Shown: positions 40,635-48,760 of the stretch, piece after piece
How positions within the stretch are numbered: the first letter of the stretch is position 1
Layout: each line of letters starts with the position of its first letter
Source of the DNA: Phytohabitans maris
Lineage (GTDB): Bacteria > Actinomycetota > Actinomycetes > Mycobacteriales > Micromonosporaceae
Length of the DNA: 64,000 nt
Direction: 5' to 3'
Assembly (NCBI RefSeq): GCF_031085175.1
Contig: NZ_JAVHUY010000013.1
Coordinates: 124,001-188,000 of the forward strand
Notes under the pieces: generated by a model
Database searches by the model: none
The model's input: only the letters and a program-made list of their open reading frames with translations
Told to the model about the DNA's origin: nothing
Made by a program: the position numbers and the translations under genes

Positions 40635-41630
40635 TCATGCCTGCACGTACCCGGTCACGGGGTCGAGGGGTGGTCGTGGCGCGGGCACGCCGGCCCAGCC
40701 GCCCGCCACGGCCTCGGTGGCGGGCGGGCCCGGGGCTTCGCCGCCGGCCGCCTCGGCCCGGAACGCACCCGGGCTCTGGCCGGCCTCGCGCTGGAAGAAG
40801 CGGCCGAAGTTGGTCGGCTCCGGGAAGCCGAGCCGGCGCCCGATCTCGGCGACCGGCAGGTCGGTGCCGGCCAGCAGCCGCTTTGCCTCCAGGGTCACCC
40901 GGTCGTCGATGACCTGCTTGGCGGAGCGGCCGGTGGCGGCGAGGCTGGCCCGGGTCAGCGTACGCACGCAGCAGCCGAGCCGGTCGGCGTAGTCCTCGAC
41001 GCGGCGGGTGCGGGCGTATCCCCGTTCCAGCTCGTCGCGGAAGCGGTCGAAGGCCTCGACCTCGCCCGCGGGCCACAGGCCCTCCGGGGGCTGCGCGCCT
41101 GCCACCGGCGGCGGGGCCTGCGTGGACTGCGGGCCGAGCAGGCGGACGCGGAGCAGGAGCGTGGCGAGCTGCTGCCGCAGCAGCTCCGGCGACAGTCCCC
41201 GCTCGCAGTCGACGACGAGCTGGCTGACCTCGTTGATGACCGCGTCCTCGTCTTCGCCGGCGAGCTGGCGGTGGGTGGGGCCGCCGTCGGGCAGCTCCGG
41301 GACGGTGACGGCACCACCGCCGGCGGCTCCGTCCACACTCCCCGGATCGGGCGCGGCCGGCCACGGTCCGGGTGTCCAGCACAGCAGCGTGGCATCGAGC
41401 CCGGGCTGGCCGCCGGGGCGGACGAGCTGGCCGGGGCGCGCCCAGACGAGCGTGCCCGGCCGGCACTGGTACACCTCGAAGTCGACCTCGTGCGTGCCGT
41501 GTCCCTTGGTCACCAGCATCAGCCGGTGACGGTCCAGGATGGACGCACCGTGTGGCGCGAGGTCACGCAGAGTGGCGGTGGTGATGCCGGCGCCACCCGC
41601 TCCACCTGCGGACTGACCGAAACCGACCAT
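40635..41630 (-). CDS. AraC family transcriptional regulator
   Basis: 331 residues from the ATG at 41630. An N-terminal cupin-like sensor (LMLVTKGHGTHEVDFEVYQ, GTLVWARPGQLVRPGG) and C-terminal HTH pair (VEDYADRLGCCVRTLTRASL; LPVAEIGRRLGFPEPTNFGR) are clear. It ends 7 nt before the Rrf2 gene start. A potential target is unclear; the CocE-like hydrolase gene lies upstream on the same strand. Confidence 0.9.
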   Translation of the reverse strand: MVGFGQSAGGAGGAGITTATLRDLAPHGASILDRHRLMLVTKGHGTHEVDFEVYQCRPGTLVWARPGQLVRPGGQPGLDATLLCWTPGPWPAAPDPGSVDGAAGGGAVTVPELPDGGPTHRQLAGEDEDAVINEVSQLVVDCERGLSPELLRQQLATLLLRVRLLGPQSTQAPPPVAGAQPPEGLWPAGEVEAFDRFRDELERGYARTRRVEDYADRLGCCVRTLTRASLAATGRSAKQVIDDRVTLEAKRLLAGTDLPVAEIGRRLGFPEPTNFGRFFQREAGQSPGAFRAEAAGGEAPGPPATEAVAGGWAGVPAPRPPLDPVTGYVQA

Positions 41631-41692
41631 CCCACCGACCGTAGCCGCAGCCGCGTGACCTCGCACGTCCTGATGGAGAAGCTGCCGGTTGC

Positions 41693-43276
41693 TCAGCGCG
41701 ACGGCACGTCCACCCAGCTCGACCCGCTGACCGCGATCGCCGCCCCGCGCGGGTTGGCGTCGAGGTACAGCGGGTCCTCGGTGTCGACGACGAGCGCGAG
41801 CCGGTGGCCGGCCGGCACGTTCCAGGCGGTCGCCGGCAGCGCCAGGTCGATCACCTGCTGCCCGCCCGACAGCCACGTGTACGGCGCGTGCGTCACCAGC
41901 CGGCCCGTGCCGAGCAGGTCCACGTCGTACAGGTAGGCGACGACCGTCCCGGTCCCGGCGCCCGGCGTGACCGTGAGGTGTACCCGGGGGATGCCGCGCA
42001 CCGCCACGCCACCGGGCAGCAGTCCGGTCTGCCACACCGCCGCGCGTGACCGGTCCACGGCGGGGAGCCAGGCCAGCGGTGGTATGCCGGTGAGCGCTTC
42101 GAGGCCGTTGGTCAGCAGCACGACACCGGCGTTCGCGACCGTGTCACCGTTCGCCCGGAAGGTCGCCGCGGAGAGCGGGTAGCGGGTGGTCGAGCCGGTC
42201 ACGTCCGCCCAGTCCGCGTACGACTCGACTCCGCCGCCGCGCACCCGCAGCACCACCGGCGCGCCGCCCGCCGGTCCGCCCCGCAGATGCTCGTCGAACC
42301 ACTGGCGGGCGCTCGCCCACACCTCGTTCGGCAGGCCGGCCAGCCCGGTGAGCTCCGGGATCGCGTGGTCGCCGGGGGAGAGCTCCAGCCGCTTCGGACC
42401 GGGCAGGTCGCCGAAGAAGTCGACGAGCTGGTTGGGGCCGAAGATCGAGTCGCCGTACGCGTTGGCGAGCAGGACCGCCGGCCGGTTGGCGCGCAGGCCG
42501 TCCAGGTACGCCTCGGCCGAGCGGATCCGGCCCCACGCGGCGATGCCGTCGACGTTCCGGTTGGCGAAGTAGTCGGCGACGATCCCCTCGAACTCGGCGC
42601 TCGGCCGCCCGAGCAGCTCGGCGGTCGCCTGCAGCAGCCACACCGCCTGCGGGTGGCGGGTCTGCCCCGCGTACAGCGACTCGACCAGGTCACTCCACCC
42701 GGAAAGGGCGACCACCGCGCGGACCCGCGGGTCCTGGCCGGCCGCGATGAGGCTGATGCCGGCGCCGTACGAGACGCCGCCCAGCCCCACCCGCGCCGGG
42801 TCGGCCGTCGTGTTGGCGTCCAGCCAGTCGATCGCGGCGGAGACGTCGGCGATGTCCTTCGGCCCGGCCGTGTCGATCTGCCCGCCCGAGGACCAGAAGC
42901 CGCGGGCCGTGTAGGAGAGGACCACGTAGCCGGCCGCGGCGAGCGAACGCGCCTGGGCCAGGTACTCCGCGTCGTTCAGCCCCCAGCTCGAGATGAAGAC
43001 GATCGCCGGGTGCGGGCCCGGCGTGGTGGGGGAGACGAGGTTCGCCTTCAGGAGCGCGCCGTCGCGCGCCGGAAGATCGACCGCACGGAACGCGGTGGTC
43101 GCGGCCGCGTGCGCGGGAGCCGGCGCCGCGGCGAGCAGGATCAAGATTCCGAGTACGGCGGTGAGGAGCCGGACCGGTGCCGTGCTAGCTCGGGCTGCGG
43201 TGGCCGGTGCCGGTCTGCTGCCTCGTGCCGGTCTTGCTCGCCGGGGCGTGGCGAGCTCGTGCCTGGAGAGCGCCAT
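41693..43276 (-). CDS. secreted CocE/NonD-type alpha/beta hydrolase (X-Pro dipeptidyl-peptidase S15 family)
   Basis: 527 residues. After a long basic N-terminus comes a signal sequence (LLTAVLGILILLAAAPAPAHA). The hydrolase core has SYTARGFWSSGGQI, the nucleophile elbow GLGGVSYGAGISLIA (Ser), later HAIPEL region His, and a C-terminal jelly-roll (VHLTVTPGAGTGTVVAYLYD, GHRLALVVDTEDPLY) typical of X-Pro dipeptidyl-peptidase C-terminal domains. It should hydrolyse an ester or peptide outside the cell. The AT-richer stretch 43345-43400 is a likely promoter. Confidence 0.87.
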   Translation of the reverse strand: MALSRHELATPRRARPARGSRPAPATAARASTAPVRLLTAVLGILILLAAAPAPAHAAATTAFRAVDLPARDGALLKANLVSPTTPGPHPAIVFISSWGLNDAEYLAQARSLAAAGYVVLSYTARGFWSSGGQIDTAGPKDIADVSAAIDWLDANTTADPARVGLGGVSYGAGISLIAAGQDPRVRAVVALSGWSDLVESLYAGQTRHPQAVWLLQATAELLGRPSAEFEGIVADYFANRNVDGIAAWGRIRSAEAYLDGLRANRPAVLLANAYGDSIFGPNQLVDFFGDLPGPKRLELSPGDHAIPELTGLAGLPNEVWASARQWFDEHLRGGPAGGAPVVLRVRGGGVESYADWADVTGSTTRYPLSAATFRANGDTVANAGVVLLTNGLEALTGIPPLAWLPAVDRSRAAVWQTGLLPGGVAVRGIPRVHLTVTPGAGTGTVVAYLYDVDLLGTGRLVTHAPYTWLSGGQQVIDLALPATAWNVPAGHRLALVVDTEDPLYLDANPRGAAIAVSGSSWVDVPSR

Positions 43277-43527
43277 GGTGACCTCGCGGGGGACTGGCCG
43301 GACCCGGAGGACGGCCGGGTCCGGCGAGCGAGCCGCGGTGGCGCCACCACGAAGATGTTACTGAACGGTAGCGTAGGTGTTAACCGGGTCACAAGAGGGG
43401 AACGTCGATGTCTTGGCACCGGTACCCAGGCTGGGAGACGACCGCGCCGCGCGGAGTCGGCAGCTCCGCGCGGCGCTTGGGTTTCGGTGTCTGCTCGGCG
43501 CGTCGGCGCCGGCGCCCCCGCTGTCTG

Positions 43528-43959
43528 TCAGCGGCCGGCCAGCAGGCGGTTGACCGCCGCGTCGACGTCGAGGTGGTCGGTCTCGCGACCGCGCGGCACC
43601 ACGACGTAGGTCCGCCGCAGGAACCGCACCAGCACGCTGCGCGGCACCTCGAAAAGCGCGTTGCCGTCGGGTGACGACAGCGCCAGCGCGACGAAGTCCC
43701 CGCGCGGCGTGGCCCAGGGCCACACCCGCACGTCGCCGATCCCGGCCGGCTCGTCCAGCCCCGTGACGAGCAGCTCGCGCGCGAAGGACCAGCTGACCGC
43801 CTCACCCCCCGCCGATTCGGCGTGGAACAGGACGTGGACCGCATATGGATCGGCCGGGTCGTAGCGCAAGCTGGCCCGTACCGGCAGCGCCGTCGCATCC
43901 GGTGCGACGAGCCGCAGTGACGTCTCGACCTCTACGGTCGTCGGTCGGATGGCACTCAT
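43528..43959 (-). CDS. SsgA/SsgB-like sporulation and cell-division regulator
   Basis: 143 residues. LRLVAPDATALPVRASLRYD, PYAVHVLFHAESAG, VSWSFARELLVTGL and FEVPRSVLVRFLRRTY match the SsgA-like protein family found only in morphologically complex actinobacteria, where SsgB localises FtsZ at sporulation. Length about 140 is right for SsgB. The divergent TIGR02611-like gene is 349 nt away, and the long spacer probably holds developmental promoters. Confidence 0.93.
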   Translation of the reverse strand: MSAIRPTTVEVETSLRLVAPDATALPVRASLRYDPADPYAVHVLFHAESAGGEAVSWSFARELLVTGLDEPAGIGDVRVWPWATPRGDFVALALSSPDGNALFEVPRSVLVRFLRRTYVVVPRGRETDHLDVDAAVNRLLAGR

Positions 43960-44308
43960 GGACGATCTCCCCCCGGCACCGCTGCGGGACGCATTTGCCC
44001 CGCGTCTCCCATACTCAGTGGATACTCCTGATTACGCTCCGCCATACGCTGATCTCACCCAGTAGTGGGAAGACGGCCCCGATTTGCCACAAGATTGAAC
44101 CGCTTTCGGATAGGATGTCCGGTTCTTTTTTCGTGGTGGTTGCCGCCCGGCGTCGGGTGTGGCTCAGACGTCGACTCACTCCGGTAACGTCCAGTGGTCC
44201 GGATGAGTGACGGGCGGGACGAGACTGCGGAGGCGAAATGGCCCCAAAAGAGGCCATACTGGGTGACGGTATGGGCGCCCGGCCGTGGTTCCGGGGGGTG
44301 GACCGGCG
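43960..44308. other. 349-base spacer between divergent SsgB-like and TIGR02611-like genes
   Basis: The centre (about 44010-44180) is unusually rich in A and T for this genome (for example CCATACTCAGTGGATACTCC, GATAGGATGTCC), as expected for complex regulated promoters of a sporulation gene. No coding region or repeat recognised. Confidence 0.5.
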
Positions 44309-44812
44309 ATGACGGGGACAGACGTGGTGGACGCCACAGGAAGGTCGGGCGGCGACCCGACGCCTTCAGGTGACAGCCCGCGGTCGCCTAGCGGCGACGG
44401 TGTCGACGCGGGCCTGCTCCACAAGCCCAGCTGGCGCGCCCGGATAAGTACCACGCTGGAGGTCATCCGCGCCAACCCCACCGGCCGCCTGGTACTGAAG
44501 GTCGCGGTGGGCCTCGCCGGACTGCTGGTGGTCGCGGTCGGCGCGCTGCTGATCCCGTTGCCCGGCCCCGGTTGGCTGATCGTCCTGGGTGGACTCGGCA
44601 TCTGGGCGATCGAGTTCTCCTGGGCCCGGCGCCTGCTCACGTTCACCCGCCGCTACCTTCGCATGTGGACACACTGGGTGACCCGCCAGTCCTGGACCGT
44701 CCGCATAGCGATAGGCCTGTTCGGCATGCTCTTCGTCGGCGCGGTCGTGTGGATCTCGGTCTGGCTGAGCTTCGGCGTCAACCTGGTGGACGAGGCACTG
44801 ACCCGCTTCTGA
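44309..44812 (+). CDS. TIGR02611-like membrane protein
   Basis: 167 residues from the ATG at 44309; an upstream GTG at 44285 is possible. A hydrophilic N-terminus precedes LKVAVGLAGLLVVAVGALLI, LPGPGWLIVLGGLGIWAIEF (the PGPGW signature) and a C-terminal membrane pair IAIGLFGMLFVGAVVWISVW. Family TIGR02611/PGPGW of unknown function occurs in actinobacteria, often near ssgB. Role in cell envelope or division is guessed from the neighbour. Confidence 0.8.
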   Translation: MTGTDVVDATGRSGGDPTPSGDSPRSPSGDGVDAGLLHKPSWRARISTTLEVIRANPTGRLVLKVAVGLAGLLVVAVGALLIPLPGPGWLIVLGGLGIWAIEFSWARRLLTFTRRYLRMWTHWVTRQSWTVRIAIGLFGMLFVGAVVWISVWLSFGVNLVDEALTRF

Positions 44813-44830
44813 CGGGGTTGCTCCTCCCGG

Positions 44831-44960
44831 CTCCTGGCCCGTCGGGCCGCTTGCTTCCTGGCCCGTCGCCTCCTGGCCCGTCGCGGCCGATGCTTCTGGC
44901 GTGTCGCTTCCGGGCCCGTCGCGGCGCGGTTTCTGGCGCGTCGCTTCCTGGCCGTCGCGG
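44831..44960. repeat. degenerate tandem repeat before tRNA-Val
   Basis: The motif CTTCCTGGCCCGTCGC and close variants recur about seven times in 130 bp (for example CTCCTGGCCCGTCG at 44831, CTTCCTGGCCCGTCGC from 44854). It lies between the TIGR02611-like gene and the tRNA. No function evident. Confidence 0.75.
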
Positions 44961-45054
44961 CTCCGTTTGTGGCTCGCCGCGGCGGGTTCGCGCGCGACGC
45001 GCGGGGGCTGAGGTGCGCGCCGGGGAGCGGATCGGGTACAGTCGTGCGCGCTGA

Positions 45055-45126
45055 GGGCGATTAGCTCAGCGGGAGAGCGCTTCGTTCACACCGAAGAGGT
45101 CACTGGTTCGATCCCAGTATCGCCCA
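45055..45126 (+). tRNA. tRNA-Val (anticodon CAC)
   Basis: A complete 72-nt cloverleaf: acceptor arms GGGCGAT and ATCGCCC, D-arm TAGCTCAGCGGGAGAGC, anticodon arm CTTCG-TTCACAC-CGAAG giving anticodon CAC, and T-arm CTGGTTCGATCCCAG. The discriminator base is A; CCA is not encoded. It reads GTG, an abundant codon here. Confidence 0.97.
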
Positions 45127-45158
45127 CACGAAAACGCAGGGCCCAGACGCGTCCCGAA

Positions 45159-45199
45159 CACGGTTCAGGCGCGCCGTGCGCGAGCTGGCGCGAACCGTG
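45159..45199 (+). terminator. hairpin after tRNA-Val
   Basis: CACGGTTC (45159-45166) and GAACCGTG (45192-45199) form the outer stem, with an inner CGCGCC/GGCGCG pairing. Position 33 nt after the tRNA fits a transcription terminator. Confidence 0.6.
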
Positions 45200-45450
45200 A
45201 GCCGGGCTGGCCTGCTGCCGTCTGAGCAATGTCGGCAAGTCGGTGCTGCGTATGGTCACCGGGCGCCCGGCACTCGCCCTCGGCTCGCGGCGACCGGCCG
45301 GCGGACGGCGCAATCACGGATGGTCTTCCCGATAATCGGCCCACCGGCGGTCGCCAGCCACGGCGTTAAGTGACTTTCCGTAACGACTGATCAGCGCATT
45401 GACGTCGTGGGTGCCGCTCGGCCGGGCAGGATCTGGAAAGCTCCTCAGAT

Positions 45451-45600
45451 ATGCGCTCGATGCATGGCCAGGACGTTGAACGAGCCGTGGCCGAGATGGT
45501 GCACGTGCTCACGCCCCACCGGTCCGCGGACTGGCGATGCCGGGCAGGCGCGCTGGACTGGAGCTGCTGGACGACGGTTACCCGGCTGTCGCGAATGGAG
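45451..45600 (+). pseudogene. remnant of a DinB-like / maleylpyruvate-isomerase-N-terminal protein
   Basis: The translation VAEMVHVLTPHRSADWRCRAGALDWSCW split in two matches the start of mycothiol-dependent DinB-like proteins (DWxxxAGxLxWSCWxTAxH), but the following helix (His-containing TAxHVAxDL) is lost and the frame soon fills with unrelated residues. Full proteins are about 200 residues. I interpret it as a decayed fragment. Alternative: chance resemblance. Confidence 0.4.
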
Positions 45601-45662
45601 TATCACGTGGCGTTGTCGCCGGTCGGTCCTGCGGGGAGGGGTCCCGGTTGGGGTGGGGTTGC

Positions 45663-46133
45663 ATGGCTCCCGTGATGCGCAGAACATCGTCTACCGCTGT
45701 CGTCGTTGTTGTGTCGGCTGCCCTCACGTCGTGTTCGGCGGGTTCTTCGGATGCGTCCGGGTCCGATGGCACGGCGGCTTCCGCGCAGGTGGCCACGGCG
45801 TCGCCTTCACCGGCTGGGCCGTGTGCTGACGGGTCGTGCCAGATCGAGGTCGCGGTGGGCGATGTGGTGACCGTGCCGGAGAGGTTTGGCCTCGGGCCGA
45901 TCGAGGTTACGGCGATCACCGCCACCGCGGTCGAGATGGTCGCTCCGGTGACCGGGTCGGGTTACAGCATTTCGGGGTGTTCCGGTGGCGGCGGTGTGTC
46001 GTCGCAGGGGGGTGGCGGTGTCCGGATGAGCTGCGAGGTGGGCACCGTCGCGACCGTCAACGACGTTATGAGCCTGGAGGTCGTCGAGATCGGCGACACC
46101 GTCGCCGTCCTACGTATCGAACCGGCCGGGTGA
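45663..46133 (+). CDS. small secreted lipoprotein
   Basis: 156 residues from the ATG at 45663; another ATG at 45675. The signal sequence SSTAVVVVVSAALTSC ends in a lipobox Cys, then a Ser/Ala linker. The mature domain (CQIEVAVGDVVTVPERFGLG, VTAITATAVEMVAPV, GGVRMSCEVGTVATV) looks like a small beta protein with three or four Cys. No family recognised. A typical surface protein of unknown role. Confidence 0.65.
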   Translation: MAPVMRRTSSTAVVVVVSAALTSCSAGSSDASGSDGTAASAQVATASPSPAGPCADGSCQIEVAVGDVVTVPERFGLGPIEVTAITATAVEMVAPVTGSGYSISGCSGGGGVSSQGGGGVRMSCEVGTVATVNDVMSLEVVEIGDTVAVLRIEPAG

Positions 46134-46252
46134 CATGACCACGTGCGCGGCTGTCGAACGCCGGCGTCGCCGCCCTGGAGAGTTGACTGCGGCCGAAGCG
46201 CGGCTGGTTATCGACGCGTTCGAGCTGGGAGGAGCATGAGAAAGTTGGGCCC

Positions 46253-46648
46253 ATGGCTTCGAGAGTGCGGTGGGTCGACTTCGACTGTGCCGATCCGTTC
46301 ACGGTGGCGAGCTTTTGGGCGGAGGCCCTCGGATTGCGTCACGACCCGGACAACAAGCCGGGGGAGGAGGAGTGCGTACTGCTCTCCGGGGCGGACGTGA
46401 TCGAAGGCGGCATGCTGTTTCAACGCGTTCCGGAAGGAAAGGCCGCGAAAAACAGGGTGCACCTGGATCTGCAGCCGACTGACCGTACGCGTGACGAGGA
46501 GGTCGAGCGGCTTCTTGGCTTGGGCGCTGCGCTGATTGCCGACCATCGCAACTCGGACGGTACGGGGTGGGCGGTGCTGGCCGACCCGGAGGGAAACGAG
46601 TTCTGCGTCGAACGCAGCGCGAAGGAACGTGCCGCCATGGGCGGCTGA
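46253..46648 (+). CDS. VOC-family protein
   Basis: 131 residues. RVRWVDFDCADPFTVASFWA, NRVHLDLQPTDRTRDEEVER and LADPEGNEFCVE are the two halves of the glyoxalase_6-like VOC fold common in actinobacteria. It lacks a complete standard metal triad in this reading (Asp, His, Glu partly). Function unknown. It follows the lipoprotein gene by 119 nt. Confidence 0.85.
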   Translation: MASRVRWVDFDCADPFTVASFWAEALGLRHDPDNKPGEEECVLLSGADVIEGGMLFQRVPEGKAAKNRVHLDLQPTDRTRDEEVERLLGLGAALIADHRNSDGTGWAVLADPEGNEFCVERSAKERAAMGG

Positions 46649-46782
46649 AACAGCCGGGTGGGGGGCCGATCGTCCCGTCGCATCCGTCAACGCGACGACG
46701 TCGGCCTCGGCGAAGCGGCGCAGGAGGTCCCCGAGCGTGGTCGGGTCCGGCGGGAGCCTGGCCCCGAGCCCGTTCATCAATT

Positions 46783-47072
46783 GCCCCGGTCCGCCTCAGC
46801 TGCTGACCGTTTGCGCGGGGTCCCCGGGGAAACGTGGAGCGCAGCGGAGCGTTTTCTTGGGGTGCTTTCCCGCGGGCACCGCTGCGGCCGGCGGCGAGCT
46901 GGCGCTCGCCGAGATCCCCGGCCTCCGCTGCCGGCTCCGCGACACAAGCCCTCCCGGGCGTGTGCGTGGGAGCTGCGGATTGCCCGCACAGACAGGGCTC
47001 CCGGCAAGGGCTGGGGTGAGATCGTGCACCCGAAGAGGACGCTCCACGTTTCCCCAGGCCCCGCACAACGGT
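46783..47072. repeat. dispersed intergenic element A, copy 2, with terminal inverted repeats
   Basis: 46783-46950 is the common A sequence; about 140 nt from ACCGTTTGCGCGGGG onward are identical to 49624-49793. At 47039-47072 the left-end sequence returns inverted: GCTCCACGTTTCCCC and CCCCGC-ACAACGGTC mirror GACCGTTTGCGCGGGG and GGGGAAACGTGGAGC. Thus a non-coding element of about 290 bp with roughly 30-bp terminal inverted repeats, MITE-like. Confidence 0.8.
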
Positions 47073-47110
47073 CCGGACCACCGCGGGCGTCGCGGTAGCC
47101 CAAAACTTCT
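47071..47110. repeat. 40-bp module B, copy 2
   Basis: GTCCGGACCACCGCGG and GTCGCGGTAGCCCA recur at 49946-49985 (same strand) and 59061-59098 (opposite strand). In this and the next copy it lies directly after element A. Confidence 0.85.
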
Positions 47111-47179
47111 TTCGGCGTCGGATCGCTCGAGACGGCCAGCGGCCATCGCCCAGGTCTGCGCAGACCCGCGCGGGGTTTC

Positions 47180-48658
47180 CTAGACCTGGCGGGCGGCGAG
47201 CGCGTGAGCGATGTCGACGGTGTCGTGGTAGAGGCGGCGGTAGAGGGCGTAACCCTCGTCGTAGACGGCGGCGTGGGCCGGGTCGGGCTCGACCAGTGTG
47301 ACCACGGGGTTCCACGCGTCGATGTCCACGTCGGCGCCGGCGGTGAGTGCGGCCAGGTATGCGGCGCCCAGGCAGGCGCCGATCGGCGTGGCGCACAGCG
47401 ACTGCGGCCGCTGGAGGACGTCGGAGACGATCCGCGTCCAGAGGCCGCCGGTGGTGCCGCCGCCGACCGCGACGAGCCGCCGCGGCTCGGCGCCCGCCTC
47501 GGCGAAGGATTCGAGGTTGTGCCGTACGCCGTACGCGGTGGCCTCCAGCGCGGCCCGGTAGACGTCGCCGCGGCCGTGCCGCAGGGTGAGGCCGGCCAGG
47601 ATGCCACGCGCGTCGGGGTCGAAGAGCGGGCTGCGCTCGCCGGCCAGGTAGGGCAGCATGAGCAGCCCGTTGGCGCCCGGCGGTGACTGGCCGGCCTCCG
47701 CGGCGAGACCGGCGAAGTCGGGCTGGCCGGCCAGCCGCCGCACCCAGTCGGCGGTCGCGCCGGAGGTGGCCATGCCGGCCGCCAGGCTGAACGTCCCGGG
47801 AAACGTGCCGACCGTGCCCCACAGCGGCGGGCTGACCCGGCGGGCGTCAAGCGCGGCGATGATGAACATCGTGGTGCCGTACATCAGCATCACGTCGCCA
47901 GGTCGGCGCACGCCGACGCTGAGCGCCTCGGTCCAGGCGTCGATCGTGCCGGTGGTGACCGGCGTACCGGCCGGGATGCCGGTCTCGGCCGCCGCCGTGG
48001 CGGTCACGAGGCCCGCGGTCTCGGCTGGCCAGGCGAGGCGGGGCAGTTCGATGTGCTCGGCGATCGCGGCGGCCCAGCCGTCCGCCCAGTCCAGCTTGCG
48101 GCTGTCGTAGAGGGGTATGGCCTGGCTGGCCGAGTGGTGGTCCAGCACGTACTCGCCGGTGAGTCGCCGCACCAGGTAGGAGTTGGCCATGTGGATCCGG
48201 CGGGTACGGCGCCAGACCTCGGGCTCGTGGCGGCGCAGCCAGCGCAGCTTGGGGCCGATCGCCTGGGAGGTCAGCGGGGCGCCGGCCCGCTCGGCGATGG
48301 CGTCGGCGCCGAGCTCGGCGTTGAGTTCGTCGATCTCCTGTCCGGCGCGGGTGTCGATGCCGTAGAGGATGGCCGGGCGGAGCGGGCGGTCGCGCTCGTC
48401 GGTCGGCTGCAGGACCGGCCCGATCCCGCTGACGCCGACGGCGGTGACCGGCTCGGCGAGGGGCGCGGTGAGCGATCTGGCGATCGCGACGAAATCGCCC
48501 CACCAGATCTGGTCGGCGTCGTGCTCGGCCCAGCCGGGGCGGGGCAGGTCGAACTCGTGCGCCCGGCTCGCGCTGGCGACGATCTCTCCGTCGGGGCGCA
48601 CGAGGACACCCTTCGTGCTCGACGTGCCGACGTCGATGCCCAGGAAGAGTGCGCTCAT
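47180..48658 (-). CDS. FGGY-family carbohydrate kinase (xylulokinase-like)
   Basis: 492 residues from the ATG at 48658 (a GTG 15 nt earlier is possible). N-terminal LFLGIDVGTSSTKGVLV phosphate-binding loop; catalytic Asp region TTGTIDAWTEALSVG; C-terminal LVAVGGGTTGGLWTRIVSDV signature. It phosphorylates a ketose or polyol with ATP. Divergent from the DapA-like gene with a 102-nt spacer that holds a 16-nt palindrome matching the site before lacI and the isomerase gene. Probably the kinase step of the locus. Confidence 0.92.
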   Translation of the reverse strand: MSALFLGIDVGTSSTKGVLVRPDGEIVASASRAHEFDLPRPGWAEHDADQIWWGDFVAIARSLTAPLAEPVTAVGVSGIGPVLQPTDERDRPLRPAILYGIDTRAGQEIDELNAELGADAIAERAGAPLTSQAIGPKLRWLRRHEPEVWRRTRRIHMANSYLVRRLTGEYVLDHHSASQAIPLYDSRKLDWADGWAAAIAEHIELPRLAWPAETAGLVTATAAAETGIPAGTPVTTGTIDAWTEALSVGVRRPGDVMLMYGTTMFIIAALDARRVSPPLWGTVGTFPGTFSLAAGMATSGATADWVRRLAGQPDFAGLAAEAGQSPPGANGLLMLPYLAGERSPLFDPDARGILAGLTLRHGRGDVYRAALEATAYGVRHNLESFAEAGAEPRRLVAVGGGTTGGLWTRIVSDVLQRPQSLCATPIGACLGAAYLAALTAGADVDIDAWNPVVTLVEPDPAHAAVYDEGYALYRRLYHDTVDIAHALAARQV

Positions 48659-48721
48659 CGTGCCTCCGCTCACGCGCCGTGGCCAGGCTTGACGTTGCCC
48701 GCCGCTCTCGGTCTACGATCA

Positions 48722-48737
48722 CAGAAACCGATTTCAG
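48722..48737. promoter_or_regulatory. LacI-type operator between kinase and aldolase genes
   Basis: CAGAAACCGATTTCAG differs from the perfect palindrome at 51061-51076 (CTGAAATCGATTTCAG) at two positions. It sits in the shared promoter region of two divergent genes of the same locus. Confidence 0.75.
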
Positions 48738-48760
48738 TAGCAAGACCGCGGAGGCAACGA

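Larger units (their letters stand above)
45127..45662. other. 536-base region downstream of tRNA-Val, mostly gene-free
   Basis: Contains a hairpin terminator (45159-45199) and a probable gene remnant (45451-45600), annotated separately. Such tRNA-downstream regions can receive integrated DNA, but I saw no integrase gene and no repeat of the tRNA 3' end, so no island is claimed. Confidence 0.5.
46649..47179. other. 531-base repeat-bearing spacer
   Basis: Contains element A copy 2 (46783-46950), its inverted right end (47039-47072) and module B copy 2 (47071-47110). A minus-strand open reading across 46650-46780 (LGARLPPDPTTLGDLLRRF) might be a gene fragment but was not identified. Confidence 0.65.

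Noticed and set aside
45086-45313. Minus-strand 75-codon reading ending DTGIEPVTSSV across tRNA-Val
   Set aside because: This ending is a well-known false protein produced by translating the antisense of tRNA genes; the segment is tRNA-Val and its flank.
45055-45662. Genomic island inserted at tRNA-Val
   Set aside because: No integrase, no repeated tRNA 3' end and no run of foreign genes; only a possible gene fragment.
46650-46780. Minus-strand reading with LGARLPPDPTTLGDLLRRFAE, possibly a gene fragment
   Set aside because: It runs antisense into the VOC gene and I could not match it to a family; not enough to call a remnant.
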